DNA from: Amycolatopsis rubida
GTDB lineage: Bacteria; Actinomycetota; Actinomycetes; Mycobacteriales; Pseudonocardiaceae
NCBI RefSeq assembly: GCF_900115345.1
Contig: NZ_FOWC01000002.1
Location: forward strand, 1,098,892 to 1,162,891
DNA: 64,000 nt
Reading direction: 5' to 3'
Below, piece by piece: positions 35,023-44,515 of the stretch. The notes below the pieces were generated by a model that saw only the letters and a program-made list of their open reading frames with translations, did no database searches and was not told where the DNA came from. A program made the translations under genes and the position numbers. Position 1 is the first letter of the stretch. Every line of letters starts with the position of its first letter.

Positions 35023-36738
35023 TCAGCGCAGGAACGCCGAACCCCGCGTCACCGCGGAATAGGCGTCCACCGAACCATGTCCGTAGAACCCGTTGAACGA
35101 CGCGTCGCCCACACAGGTCGCGGTGAACGAAGCGTCCCGGCCCTCCTTCAGGTAGTCGACCGTCTGCGGCATCGGGCACGCGATCGGCGCGGCCGTGCCC
35201 TCCAGCACCCGCTGCACCGAGTCCGGATCCATCGAGGCGGAATGCCCGGTCTTCTTTCCGTACTGGGAAACGATCAGCGCCGCGACACCAGTCGCATGTG
35301 GAGCGGCCATCGAAGTCCCTTGCAGCCACTGGTAATAGCCGACCCGGCCGTCCGCCGCCGTAGCCTTCTGCACGCCAAGCGCGACGCCGGCCGGAGTCAC
35401 GTTGCCTTCCGCGTCGACGTTTCCGGCCGCCACCCCGACATTGCGCGGATAGGTGGACAGGATCTGGTTCTCCGCCGTCCGGTACCAAGGCGTGCCGTAA
35501 CCGTCCCGGAAATACCCGCCCGGCGCGGAGACGGAGATCTGCTCGGTGCCGTAGTTCGAGTAGTCCGCCTTCGCCTGCGTCGGGCCGAACGAGCCGACCC
35601 CGATGGTGTGCGGACCTTCGACCGGCAGCGAGAAGCACGAAGAATTGTCGATCTTGCGCGGATGCGTCCCGTTCGCCGGATAGTCTGGGCTCGTGACGTC
35701 GTCGTGCGGGGCAGCCAGCTCGTCGTGCTGGTTGCCGAGCGCCACCACCATCGTCACGCCCTTGCGGTGCGCGTAGTTCAACGCCCGCGTGGTCGCTTCG
35801 ATAACCGTGCGCTGTTCTGCCTGCTCCGCAGCGGAATCCGCCGGGTTCGAACGGCAGTTGTAGAGCCACGGGTCCACGTAGAAGCTCATGTTGACGACGT
35901 CGAGTCCGGCGTCGCCGGAATACGTCAGCGCGTCGACCGTCGACTGGAGGAAGAAGTACCCGGAATCCTGGCCGGCGCGGACGTTCACCAGCGTCACGTT
36001 CGGCGCCACCCCGGACACGCCGAATCCGTTGGCAGCCGCCGCGATCGTGCCGGCGACGTGCGTGCCGTGGCCGTTGTCGTCGTGGTCCACCGGGTCGACG
36101 CAGCCGCGGTATTCGCACGGGCCGTCGACGACGGTGCCGTTGACGTCCGCGACGATGTCCTTGGTGAAGTTGCGCGAATCGGCCTTGTCGAAGTTCGGCG
36201 CGATGTCCGGGTGACTGCCGTCGACGCCCGTGTCGATGATGCCGACCTTCACCCGCTTGTCGCCAGCCTGCTTGGTACGAGCGAGGTCGGAGCGGGTGGA
36301 TTTGAGACCCCAGAGCTGGTCGTCCAGCGGGTCGGTGCCGGCCGCCTTGTTCGCCGCGGCCTTGCGCGACACGCTGCCGCGGCCTTCCTTCTCGACCGCG
36401 TCCGGCTTCTCCTTCTTGCCCGCCTTCGGCGCGCTGCCGATCGATTTCGCCTTCGCCGCACCGAATACCGCACGGTTCGCCGAAACCCGCTCGGTGAAGC
36501 CGGCAGCGGGCGCGGTGGCAGTGATGAGCCCGACCGCGGTGTTGGTCGCGACGATCGTGCCGCCCGCGTCGCGCACCGCCTGCTGGGCGGCGGCGACACT
36601 CTGGCCGTCCCGCGCCAGCACGCTGAATTCCGTTACCGGTCCGGCCGGTTGGGCCGACGCCGCCGGAAGGGCGACGCCGGACACCGCACCGAACAATGGC
36701 ACCGCGAGTGCCACAGCGAGCAATCTTGGTCTTTTCAC
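35023..36738 (-). CDS. Secreted subtilisin-like serine protease (S8)
   Basis: A 571-residue secreted protease. A signal peptide (LLAVALAVPLFGAVSG to ASAQPAG) is followed by a pro-region to about residue 140. The catalytic triad is Asp in VGIIDTGVDGSHPD, His in NGHGTHVAGT and Ser in QGTSMAAPHATG. A lysine-rich linker (KAGKKEKPDAVEKEGRG) separates pro-region and catalytic domain. The start is GTG 36738 with AGGAGG 4 nt ahead, not the ATG at 36768. It lies 84 bp downstream of the oligopeptide importer genes on the same strand, so its peptide products may be taken up by that importer. Confidence 0.93.
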   Translation of the reverse strand: MKRPRLLAVALAVPLFGAVSGVALPAASAQPAGPVTEFSVLARDGQSVAAAQQAVRDAGGTIVATNTAVGLITATAPAAGFTERVSANRAVFGAAKAKSIGSAPKAGKKEKPDAVEKEGRGSVSRKAAANKAAGTDPLDDQLWGLKSTRSDLARTKQAGDKRVKVGIIDTGVDGSHPDIAPNFDKADSRNFTKDIVADVNGTVVDGPCEYRGCVDPVDHDDNGHGTHVAGTIAAAANGFGVSGVAPNVTLVNVRAGQDSGYFFLQSTVDALTYSGDAGLDVVNMSFYVDPWLYNCRSNPADSAAEQAEQRTVIEATTRALNYAHRKGVTMVVALGNQHDELAAPHDDVTSPDYPANGTHPRKIDNSSCFSLPVEGPHTIGVGSFGPTQAKADYSNYGTEQISVSAPGGYFRDGYGTPWYRTAENQILSTYPRNVGVAAGNVDAEGNVTPAGVALGVQKATAADGRVGYYQWLQGTSMAAPHATGVAALIVSQYGKKTGHSASMDPDSVQRVLEGTAAPIACPMPQTVDYLKEGRDASFTATCVGDASFNGFYGHGSVDAYSAVTRGSAFLR

Positions 36739-36822
36739 GAGTCCTCCTGACGGAAACCGATAATGCAACGTACATAGCGGACACTGCGTGCGGCAATCGG
36801 CAAACCGGAGGAATCGCCTTTG

Positions 36823-37821
36823 TTACGGAACCACCGACTTCACCTCGGCGAAGTGGCAAGCCGACAGATGCCCGTCCGTCCGCGGTTCCAGCTTCGGTGC
36901 CTCCGTCGCGCAGATGTCCGCGGCCTTCCAGCATCGCGTACGGAAACGACAGCCCGACGGCGGGTCGATCGGGCTGGGCACGTCGCCCTCCAGCCGGATC
37001 ACCTGCCGCTGCCCGCGCACCGCCGGGTCCGCGACCGGCACCGCCGAGAGCAACGCCTGCGTGTACGGATGAGACGGTCGCTCGTAGATCTCGTCCTCAG
37101 TACCGATTTCGACGATCTTGCCCAGGTACATCACCGCGACCCGGGTGGACAGATGCCGTACCACCGAGAGGTCGTGCGCGATGAACACATAGGACAGCCC
37201 GAACTCGCCCTGCAGGTCCCCGAGCAGGTTCATCACCTGCGCCTGGATCGAAACGTCCAAAGCGGACACCGGCTCGTCGCAGATGATCACCTTGGGCCGC
37301 AACGCCAGCGCCCGCGCGATGCCGATGCGCTGCCGCTGCCCGCCGGAGAACTGGTGCGGATACCGGTTCACGTGCTCGGGGTTGAGCCCGACCACCGCCA
37401 GCAGCTCCTGCACCTTCTTCGCCCGCGAACCCTTCGGCGCGACCTCGGTGTGGATCTCGAACGGCTCGCCGACGATGTCGCCGACGGTCATCCGCGGATT
37501 CAGCGACGTGTACGGATCCTGCAGCACGATCTGGATTTCCCGGCGCATTCGCCGCAGTTCCGCACCGCGCAGCTTGAACAGGTCGCGGCCCTCGAAGGTC
37601 GCGCTGCCACTGGTCGGCTCCTCCAGGCGCATCAGCACCTGAGCGAGCGTCGACTTGCCGCAGCCGGATTCCCCGACCACGCCGAGGGTTTCGCCCGGTC
37701 GCAGGTCGAAGGACACGCCGTCGACGGCTTTCACCTGTCCGATCGTCCGTTTGAACAGCACGCCGGTGCGCACCGGGAAATGCTTCACCAGTTCGCGCAC
37801 GCTGAGAATGGGCTCACCCAC
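36823..37821 (-). CDS. Oligopeptide ABC importer ATPase, OppF/DppF type
   Basis: A 332-residue ATPase. Walker A is GESGCGKST, signature [12 protein letters not shown], Walker [15 protein letters not shown]. The C-terminal zinc-binding-like region [15 protein letters not shown] is typical of the oligopeptide group. GTG 37821 overlaps the OppD stop by 8 nt and has GGAGAG ahead; the open codons further upstream run inside OppD. It is the last importer gene in the order SBP-B-C-D-F. Confidence 0.94.
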   Translation of the reverse strand: MGEPILSVRELVKHFPVRTGVLFKRTIGQVKAVDGVSFDLRPGETLGVVGESGCGKSTLAQVLMRLEEPTSGSATFEGRDLFKLRGAELRRMRREIQIVLQDPYTSLNPRMTVGDIVGEPFEIHTEVAPKGSRAKKVQELLAVVGLNPEHVNRYPHQFSGGQRQRIGIARALALRPKVIICDEPVSALDVSIQAQVMNLLGDLQGEFGLSYVFIAHDLSVVRHLSTRVAVMYLGKIVEIGTEDEIYERPSHPYTQALLSAVPVADPAVRGQRQVIRLEGDVPSPIDPPSGCRFRTRCWKAADICATEAPKLEPRTDGHLSACHFAEVKSVVP

Positions 37822-38839
37822 GGCTCTCCACCACCTCCTCGGCGAAGTGACACGCACTGACCCGGCCGAACCCGAGCGCGTGTGCGGACGGCCGCTCGTC
37901 GCGGCACCGTTGCTCGGCCCGCTTGCAGCGCGGGTGGAACGGGCATCCGGACGGAACGTCGAGCAGACTCGGCGGCAGGCCCTTGATGGTTTCCAGGGTC
38001 TGTCCCTTGAGGTCCAGCCGGGGCAGCGAATCCATCAGCGCCGCGGTGTAGGGGTGCCCCGGCGAGCTGAACAGTTCCCGTACGTCGGCCTGTTCCACGA
38101 TCCGCCCGGCGTACATCACCGCGATCCGGTCCGCGACCTCCGCGACCACGCCGAGGTCGTGCGTGATGAGCACGAGCCCCATCCGCCGTTCCCGCTGGAT
38201 GTCCGCGAGCAGGTCCATGATCTGCGCCTGCACGGTCACGTCCAGCGCGGTCGTCGGCTCGTCCGCGATGAGCAGATCCGGGTCGAGCGCGAGCGACATC
38301 GCGATCATCGCGCGCTGCCGCATTCCGCCGGAGAACTGGTGCGGGTAATCCTTCACCCGCCTTTCCGCGGCCGGGATCCGCACCAGATCGAGCAGTTCGA
38401 CCGCTCGCTTGCGAGCGTCCTTCTTGGACATTCCCAGCCGGACCCGCAACTGCTCTTCGATCTGGAATCCGACAGTGAACACCGGGTTCAGCGCCGAAAG
38501 CGCGTCCTGGAAGATCATCGCGATCTCCGCGCCGCGCACTTGGCGGCGCCGGTCCGCCGACGCGGTGAGCAGATCCTCGCCGCGATACCGGATCGACCCG
38601 CCGGTGATCACGCCCGGCGGCGTGTCGAGGATTCCCATGACGGTCTGCGCGGTGACGCTCTTGCCGGAGCCCGATTCGCCGAGCACGGCAAGGGTTTCCC
38701 CGGCGTGCACCGAATAGCCGACCCCGTTGAGCACGTTGGCCACGCCATCGGAAGTACGGAACTCCACGTGCAGGTCTTCGACCTCAAGCAGCAGCTCGTG
38801 CTCCGCCGTCGGACCAGGTGAACTGGACACTGTGGACAT
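37814..38839 (-). CDS. Oligopeptide ABC importer ATPase, OppD/DppD type
   Basis: A 341-residue ATPase. Walker [10 protein letters not shown], signature [12 protein letters not shown], Walker [15 protein letters not shown], and the C-terminal cysteine motif [15 protein letters not shown] are present. ATG 38839 is 5 bp after the OppC stop with GAGG upstream. It works with OppF as the ATPase pair of the second importer. Confidence 0.94.
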   Translation of the reverse strand: MSTVSSSPGPTAEHELLLEVEDLHVEFRTSDGVANVLNGVGYSVHAGETLAVLGESGSGKSVTAQTVMGILDTPPGVITGGSIRYRGEDLLTASADRRRQVRGAEIAMIFQDALSALNPVFTVGFQIEEQLRVRLGMSKKDARKRAVELLDLVRIPAAERRVKDYPHQFSGGMRQRAMIAMSLALDPDLLIADEPTTALDVTVQAQIMDLLADIQRERRMGLVLITHDLGVVAEVADRIAVMYAGRIVEQADVRELFSSPGHPYTAALMDSLPRLDLKGQTLETIKGLPPSLLDVPSGCPFHPRCKRAEQRCRDERPSAHALGFGRVSACHFAEEVVESRG

Positions 38840-38844
38840 TGCGG

Positions 38845-39801
38845 CTACCTCGACTTCGGGTCGAGCGCGTCGCGGACACCGTCGCCGAGCATCACGAACG
38901 CGAGCACGGTGATGGTGACGAACGCACCGGGGAACAGGAGCATGTGCGGAACCGCGCGGAAATAGTCGCGAGCGTCGCTGATCATGACGCCCCACGACAC
39001 CACCGGCGGCCGCACGCCGATGCCGAGGTACGCCAGCGTCGCCTCGGCTCCGATGGCCGCGCCGAGCGCAATCGTCGCGTACACGAGCACTGGCGCGAGC
39101 GTGTTCGGCAGCAGGTGCCGGAACACGATCCGCGGTGTGCTCGCGCCGAGCGCACGGGCCGCCTTCACGTAGTCCAACTGCTTGGCCACCAGCGTCGCGG
39201 ACCGCATGATGCGCATCGCTACCGGCCAGGTCAGCACCGCGATCGAGCAGACCACCTGCACGATGATGGTGACCTGCCCTGGATTCGTGCCGGGTGCGTT
39301 GAACGTGGTGAGGATGACGATCGCGCCAAGCACGAACGGCAGCCCGGCGAAGATGTCGCCGAGCCGGGAGAGCAGGCTGTCGACGATCCGGCCGTAGTAG
39401 CCCGCGACAATGCCGACCAACGATCCGAAAAGGACGGTCAGCAGTGTCGCGAAAACACCGACCAGCAACGAAGCCCTGGCCCCGTAGATGGTCCGCGCGT
39501 AGACGTCGTAGCCCTGGTTGTCATAACCGAACCAGGCGTCCGCAGACGGGCCTTCGTTGGCGTGCGTCAGGTCGCTGTATCCGGCGGGGCGGTGCGAGAA
39601 CAGTCCCGGCGCGATCGCGATCAGCACGATCAGCACGATGATCAACGCGGAGATCACGAACGTCGGCTTGCGGCGCAGCTGCCGCCACGCGTCGCCCCAC
39701 AGACTGCGCGGCTTCTTCGGGCCGGCGTCGGCCGAGCTGTCCACATGCGACAGCTGTGCCGCGTCGACCCCTCCGCCGCCGACGAGATTCGGGTCAGTCA
39801 T
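38845..39801 (-). CDS. Oligopeptide ABC importer permease, OppC/DppC type
   Basis: A 318-residue membrane permease. A ~40-residue hydrophilic N-terminus precedes the first helix (FVISALIIVLIVLIAIAPG). The transport loop reads YVKAARALGASTPRIVFRHL, followed by LPNTLAPVLV. It overlaps OppB by 8 nt. Unlike the first importer of this window, permease and ATPase are separate genes here. Confidence 0.94.
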   Translation of the reverse strand: MTDPNLVGGGGVDAAQLSHVDSSADAGPKKPRSLWGDAWRQLRRKPTFVISALIIVLIVLIAIAPGLFSHRPAGYSDLTHANEGPSADAWFGYDNQGYDVYARTIYGARASLLVGVFATLLTVLFGSLVGIVAGYYGRIVDSLLSRLGDIFAGLPFVLGAIVILTTFNAPGTNPGQVTIIVQVVCSIAVLTWPVAMRIMRSATLVAKQLDYVKAARALGASTPRIVFRHLLPNTLAPVLVYATIALGAAIGAEATLAYLGIGVRPPVVSWGVMISDARDYFRAVPHMLLFPGAFVTITVLAFVMLGDGVRDALDPKSR

Positions 39802-40720
39802 AACGGATCCTCGGGTCGAGAACGGCGTAAAGCAGGTCGACGATCAGGCTCATCAGCAGATACACCAGCACCAGCAGCACGACGACGCCGACGACGGTCG
39901 CGCTTTCCCGGTTCTGGAGGCCGCGGAAGATCAACCCGCCGAGACCGTTGATGTTGAACACGCCCTCGGTCACGATCGCACCGCCCATCAGTGCGCCGAG
40001 GTCGGTGCCGAGGAAGGTCAGCACCGGGATCACCGAGTTGCGCAGCAAATGAATGCCGATGACGCGGCTGTTGGGCTGTCCCTTGGCGATGGCGGTGCGG
40101 ATGTAGTCGGCGTGCCGGTTCTCCGCGATCGACGTTCTCGTCAGCCGGGCGACATAAGCCATCGAGAGGCTGCCGAGCGCGATGCCCGGCACGATCAACT
40201 CGCCGAAGCCCGGATCGTCCGAGACGCTGGCGTCGATGATGCCCAGGTTCACGCCGAGCACGATCTGCAGCACGATCGCGGTGACGAACACCGGCAGCGA
40301 GATCAGGAACGTGGTCGAGACCAGCACCAGGTTGTCGAGGAAACCCTTGCCGCGCAAGCCGGTCAGCACGCCGGCGCTCAGGCCGATGACCGCTTCGATG
40401 AGCACCGCGACGACCGCGAGGCGCAGCGTGATCGGGTAGGAGGTGGAGATCAGTTCGCCGACCGAGGAGCCGTTGAACGTCTCGCCCCAGTCGCCGGTGA
40501 ACAGGCTCCCGAGGTATTTGAAGTACTGGACGATCAGGTTGTCGTTGAGGTGGAACTTCTCGGTCATCAGGTCGATATAGGCCTGTGGGCAGGCTTGCTG
40601 ACCGCATTTTCCGGAGAACGGGTCCCCGGGTACGGCCCACACCAGTGCGTAGATCAGGAAAGTGGTGCCGAAGAACACCGGGATCAACTGGAGCAGGCGA
40701 CGCAAGACGTAGCGAATCAT
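39794..40720 (-). CDS. Oligopeptide ABC importer permease, OppB/DppB type
   Basis: A 308-residue permease starting MIRYVLRRLLQLIPVFFGTT, with the family motif VPGDPF and the loop DYIRTAIAKGQPNSRVIGIH leading to LLRNSVIP. A short insert with two cysteines (GKCGQQACPQAY) lies after the first helix. Between this gene and the upstream binding-protein gene is a 103-bp gap holding palindrome copy 3, which probably lowers permease expression relative to the binding protein. Confidence 0.94.
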   Translation of the reverse strand: MIRYVLRRLLQLIPVFFGTTFLIYALVWAVPGDPFSGKCGQQACPQAYIDLMTEKFHLNDNLIVQYFKYLGSLFTGDWGETFNGSSVGELISTSYPITLRLAVVAVLIEAVIGLSAGVLTGLRGKGFLDNLVLVSTTFLISLPVFVTAIVLQIVLGVNLGIIDASVSDDPGFGELIVPGIALGSLSMAYVARLTRTSIAENRHADYIRTAIAKGQPNSRVIGIHLLRNSVIPVLTFLGTDLGALMGGAIVTEGVFNINGLGGLIFRGLQNRESATVVGVVVLLVLVYLLMSLIVDLLYAVLDPRIRYD

Positions 40721-40745
40721 GCGTAGTTCCTAAGAGTGCGCGCCG

Positions 40746-40795
40746 GGCTCGTGAGTGCCTACGCCGGTTCTGACCGGCATAAACACTCACGAGCC
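40746..40795. repeat. Dispersed palindrome, copy 3 (inside the opp operon)
   Basis: Twelve-bp arms GGCTCGTGAGTG (40746-40757) and inverse (40784-40795) enclose GCCGGT-TCTG-ACCGGC. It sits between the binding-protein and OppB genes of one operon, where a hairpin can protect the upstream mRNA and attenuate read-through. Confidence 0.82.
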
Positions 40796-40823
40796 GCGTG
40801 GTGGGAACGGACGAGTCAGCGCG

Positions 40824-42452
40824 TCACTTCTTGAGGACCTCGACCGACGAGTAGTCCGCGCGGCGGCGGAAGTCGAGGACCACGGTCTTGGTGTGCTTCG
40901 ACTTGGCCGCGACGCCCTTCTCGTCCCATACCGGGATCGAGGGCAGGTCCTTCGCGACCAGGTCCTCGGCCTGCTGGTACAGCTTGACCGCGGCGTCCTT
41001 GTCCGCCGTCGAGTCGGCCTGCTTCAGCAGAGCGTCGACCTGCGGGTTGGAGTACGTCGAGTCGTTCGCCGAGGCCCCGGTCCGGTAAAGCGGGTTGAGG
41101 AAGTCCTCAATGGAGGGATAGTCCGCCGACCAGTCGGAACGGCCCATGCCGGTCAGCTTGTGCCCGGTCACGATGCTGCGCCACTGGCCGAAGTCGGTCG
41201 CCGGAACGAAATCGCATTCGACGCCGAGCGTGTTCTTGATGCTGTTGCACGCGGCCACCAGCGGTTCCTTGCGGCCGCCGTCGGCGTTCGAGGCGATGGT
41301 GAGCTTGCCCTTGAACCCGGACTTCGCGAACAGTTCCTTCGCCTTCGCCGGGTCGAACTTGCAGTACTCGCCGCACACGCCCGGCCGGAAGCCCGGAATG
41401 CCCTGCGAGACATAGCCGTCCGCCGGGACGTAGGTGTCGTGCATGACCGTCTTGGTGATCTGCGCGCGGTCGATCGCCATCGAGATCGCCCGGCGCAGGT
41501 CGAGGTTGTTGTAGCCGGGCACGTAGTACGGCACCGCGATCGTGCTGATGCCGAGCAGGTGCCCGGTGACCAGGTTGTCCTTGAGATCGGTCTTGTACTT
41601 GTCCGCGGTGAGCGCGGACGGCGGCAGCGTCTCGATGAAGTCGAGTTTGTTGCTCAGCAGGTCCTGGTAGGCGGTTTCCTGGCTGGCGTAGATCTTGACG
41701 TCGAGGTCCTTGAACTTGACCTTGTCCGGGCCCGGGTAGTCCTCGAACCGGGTCAGCTTGATGTCGACGTTCGGCGTGCGGCTGACGAACTTCATCGGGC
41801 CGTTGCCGATCGGGTGCTTCGCGAAGGCGGCGGGGTCCTTGAAGAAGGAGTCCGGCAGCGGCGCGAACGCGGTGTAGCCGATCTTGGTGGTGAACACGGA
41901 GAACGGCGCGTCCAGGGTCACCTGGAACTCGTAGTCGCCCTTGACCGCCAGGCCGGACATCTTGTCCTTGGCCGGCTTCGCCGCCTTGTCGGCCGGGTGG
42001 ACGTCGGAGTAGCCCGCGATGTTCTCGAAGAACGTGCTGTTGATCTGGCCGTTCGCCGAGTTGGCCCCGTAGTTCCAGGCGTCGACGAAGTTCTTCGCCT
42101 TGACCTCGGTTCCGTCGTGGAACTTCCAGCCGTGCTTGATCTTGATGTCGAAGACCTTGGAATCGGTCGTGGTGATCGACTCCGCCATCAAGTTGTACGG
42201 TTCGCCGCTGTCGCCCTTGTACGCGACGAGGCCGGAGAACATCGGGTCGACGGCCTTGGAACCGCCGAGTTCGTTGGTGTTCGTGGGAATCAGCGTGTTC
42301 TGCGGTTCCGTGCCGTAGACCGTGAAGGTCCCGTTCGGATCCGCTTCTCCCGACGACCCGCTGCTGGATCCGCCGCCCCCACAGGCGGTCAGGAGCAGTG
42401 ACAAGGTTGTCACGACTGCGGCCGCGCTCCAGAGCCTGGATGAACCCCGCAT
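40824..42452 (-). CDS. Oligopeptide-binding lipoprotein (SBP_bac_5)
   Basis: A 542-residue extracytoplasmic binding protein. Its lipobox is LLTAC, followed by a glycine/serine linker. Family motifs are GTFTVYGTEPQNTLIP, HDGTEVKAKNFVDAWNYG and LDLRRAISMAIDRAQITK; the last third has PSIEDFLNPLYRTG. ATG 42452 has GGAGGGG close upstream. It is the first gene of the importer and lies 194 bp downstream of ppx, with no ORF between, so the promoter should lie in that gap. It differs markedly from the binding protein at 2833-4425. Confidence 0.94.
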   Translation of the reverse strand: MRGSSRLWSAAAVVTTLSLLLTACGGGGSSSGSSGEADPNGTFTVYGTEPQNTLIPTNTNELGGSKAVDPMFSGLVAYKGDSGEPYNLMAESITTTDSKVFDIKIKHGWKFHDGTEVKAKNFVDAWNYGANSANGQINSTFFENIAGYSDVHPADKAAKPAKDKMSGLAVKGDYEFQVTLDAPFSVFTTKIGYTAFAPLPDSFFKDPAAFAKHPIGNGPMKFVSRTPNVDIKLTRFEDYPGPDKVKFKDLDVKIYASQETAYQDLLSNKLDFIETLPPSALTADKYKTDLKDNLVTGHLLGISTIAVPYYVPGYNNLDLRRAISMAIDRAQITKTVMHDTYVPADGYVSQGIPGFRPGVCGEYCKFDPAKAKELFAKSGFKGKLTIASNADGGRKEPLVAACNSIKNTLGVECDFVPATDFGQWRSIVTGHKLTGMGRSDWSADYPSIEDFLNPLYRTGASANDSTYSNPQVDALLKQADSTADKDAAVKLYQQAEDLVAKDLPSIPVWDEKGVAAKSKHTKTVVLDFRRRADYSSVEVLKK

Positions 42453-42646
42453 GTCCCCTCCGTTTCTCGCGTCCGAATAGCGAGATGGAGGCTAGCGGGA
42501 TCAGCGCTTCGTAACCGGATCACCGGGTTGCACCTGAATAACGACACCGATCATCACCCGGTCAGCTCACAACTAACTGCGCTTGATGACTTTCGGTGGC
42601 TTTGGTACGAGTGCGCGCGCCTGGTGACCTCGCCGCTGCGGAGCGT

Positions 42647-43600
42647 TCAGGCGAGCGACAAAGCGATGCCGTCCAGGATGTCGTGCTCGCTGACCACCAG
42701 CTGGTCCGGACCACCGCGCGCGGCGAGTTCCTCGGCGAGCACCTGGACGATGACCGCGCCGCCGCCGATCACGTCGACCCGGCCGGGGTGGATCACCGGG
42801 TTTTCGGCACGGGTCGCGCGGTCGGCCGCGAGGAGCTGTCCGGCGAGCTGGTCGATCTCGCCGTGCGACAGCTTCGACAGGTGCACGCGCTCGGGGTCGT
42901 ACTCGGGCAAGCCAAGCGAAACCGCTGACAACGTGGTCACGGTGCCGGCGACGCCGATCCAGGTGCGAGCCTTCGCGACGTCCACGAGATCGAACGCCTC
43001 GGCGAGGATGCCGCGGGCCAGTTCGCGGGCGGCAGCGATCTCGTCGGCGGTCGGCGGGTCGCCCTTCAGCGCGCGCTCGGTGATCCGGACGCAGCCGATG
43101 TCGACGGATTTCGCGGCGATCACCTCGGCCTCGCGGCCGTTCCAGGTGCCGAGGACGAGTTCGGTGGAGCCGCCGCCGACGTCGACGACCACGAACGGCC
43201 CGTCGTCCGGGTCCTGCTCGCCGACCGCGCCGGTGAAGGAGAGCCGGGCTTCCTCGTCGCCGCTGATCACCTCGGCCTCGACGCCGAGCGTTTCGCGGGT
43301 CATCGTGAAGAACTCGTCGCGGTTGCTCGCGTCGCGGGTCGCGGAGGTGGCGACCATGCGCACCTTCTCGACGCCCTTGCGCCGCGCGGCGACGGTGTAG
43401 TCCGCGAGCGCGGCGCGGGTGCGTTCGAGCGCTTCCGGCGCGAGCCTGCCGGTGGCGTCGACACCCTGGCCGAGCCGCACGATGCGCATCTCGCGATGCA
43501 GGTCGCGCAGGTCGACCGTGCCGTCGTGGCGCGGCGTCAACTCGGCGACGAGCAGACGGATGGAGTTGGTCCCACAGTCGATCGCAGCTACCCGAGGCAT
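42647..43600 (-). CDS. ppx: Exopolyphosphatase / guanosine pentaphosphatase (Ppx/GppA family)
   Basis: A 317-residue protein of the ASKHA fold. MPRVAAIDCGTNSIRLLVAE is the phosphate-1 motif, then VRMVATSATRDASN, and VVDVGGGSTELVLG the phosphate-2 region; the adenosine-like motif includes GVAGTVTTLSAV and VIGGGAVIV. It releases phosphate from inorganic polyphosphate or pppGpp. ATG 43600 is selected from the family N-terminus. In mycobacteria ppx2 directly follows the eno-ftsB-DUF501 genes; here 4.7 kb of other genes intervene. Confidence 0.92.
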   Translation of the reverse strand: MPRVAAIDCGTNSIRLLVAELTPRHDGTVDLRDLHREMRIVRLGQGVDATGRLAPEALERTRAALADYTVAARRKGVEKVRMVATSATRDASNRDEFFTMTRETLGVEAEVISGDEEARLSFTGAVGEQDPDDGPFVVVDVGGGSTELVLGTWNGREAEVIAAKSVDIGCVRITERALKGDPPTADEIAAARELARGILAEAFDLVDVAKARTWIGVAGTVTTLSAVSLGLPEYDPERVHLSKLSHGEIDQLAGQLLAADRATRAENPVIHPGRVDVIGGGAVIVQVLAEELAARGGPDQLVVSEHDILDGIALSLA

Positions 43601-43777
43601 GGCTCTGACTTTACTTGGTCTCCGGCGCTTCGCAGGCGAGGCGGGCATAGGCGGGCCCTATGCCCCCTCGCCGCCATTTGGTCTTTGCCTTTCCCTCTTT
43701 TCCGGGCCTACGGTTGACGTGTTCGCCGCATTTCGCTTCGCGGCGGTTTATTCTCCTTTATCGAGAGGTTTATTGGC

Positions 43778-44515
43778 ATGCCCGATTACGGGATAGCGGG
43801 AAAACGCGCGGTGGTCACCGGTGGTTCCCGCGGAATCGGCGCGGCAATCGTGGCACAATTGCTTGCCGCGGGCGCGACCGTGCTCACCACCGCCCGGTCA
43901 GCCGCCCCGGCGCCCAAGGGAGCGTCCTTCGTCGAGGCCGACATCCGCACCCAAGCCGGAGCCCAGACGGTCGCCTCCGCCGCACAGGAGATCCTCGGCG
44001 GCGTCGACCTGCTGGTCCACAACGCGGGCGGCGCGCGTCCGCACCCCAGCGGCCTGGCCATCCCCGACGACGAATGGCAGGACGCGCTGTCGGTGAACCT
44101 GCTGGCCGCGGTCCGGCTGGACGCGCTGCTGGCCCCGGGCATGCGAGACCGCCGATCGGGCGCGATCGTGCACGTCTCCACCGCCGCGATCCGTCCGCCG
44201 TTCCCGCCGTTCCTGCACTACGTGGCGGCGAAAACAGCACTGGAGGCGTACAGCCACGGCCTGGCCGCCGAGCTGGCCCCGTCCGGCGTCCGCGTCAACA
44301 CCGTGTCCCCCGGCCGGACCGCCACTCCCGGCGGCTTGGCGACGCGAGAGCAGTGGGCGAGCCTGTCGTCCGGCTCCGCTCTTCCCGATGTCCCGCTTGG
44401 CCGCGACGGCGAGCCCGGCGACATCGCCAACGCGGTGTTGTTCCTGCTGTCCGACCAGGCGAACTGGCTGACCGGAAGCGGCCTGGCCGTCGATGGAGGC
44501 GAATACCCGCGATGA
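43778..44515 (+). CDS. SDR-family oxidoreductase 1
   Basis: A 245-residue short-chain dehydrogenase. Cofactor motif TGGSRGIGAAI, NAG in LLVHNAGG, catalytic Ser in VHVSTAA, the YVAAK pair (Tyr, Lys) and the C-terminal TGSGLAVDGGEY are all present. The Arg in TTARSA suggests NADP(H). Its start (ATG 43778, GAGAGG upstream) follows an unusually AT-rich leader. It overlaps the second SDR gene by 4 nt. The substrate is unknown. Confidence 0.9.
   Translation: MPDYGIAGKRAVVTGGSRGIGAAIVAQLLAAGATVLTTARSAAPAPKGASFVEADIRTQAGAQTVASAAQEILGGVDLLVHNAGGARPHPSGLAIPDDEWQDALSVNLLAAVRLDALLAPGMRDRRSGAIVHVSTAAIRPPFPPFLHYVAAKTALEAYSHGLAAELAPSGVRVNTVSPGRTATPGGLATREQWASLSSGSALPDVPLGRDGEPGDIANAVLFLLSDQANWLTGSGLAVDGGEYPR

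Noticed and set aside
35023..36768. Upstream ATG at 36768 as the subtilase start
   Set aside because: GTG 36738 has AGGAGG at ideal spacing and begins the signal peptide directly; the longer form would place extra residues before it.
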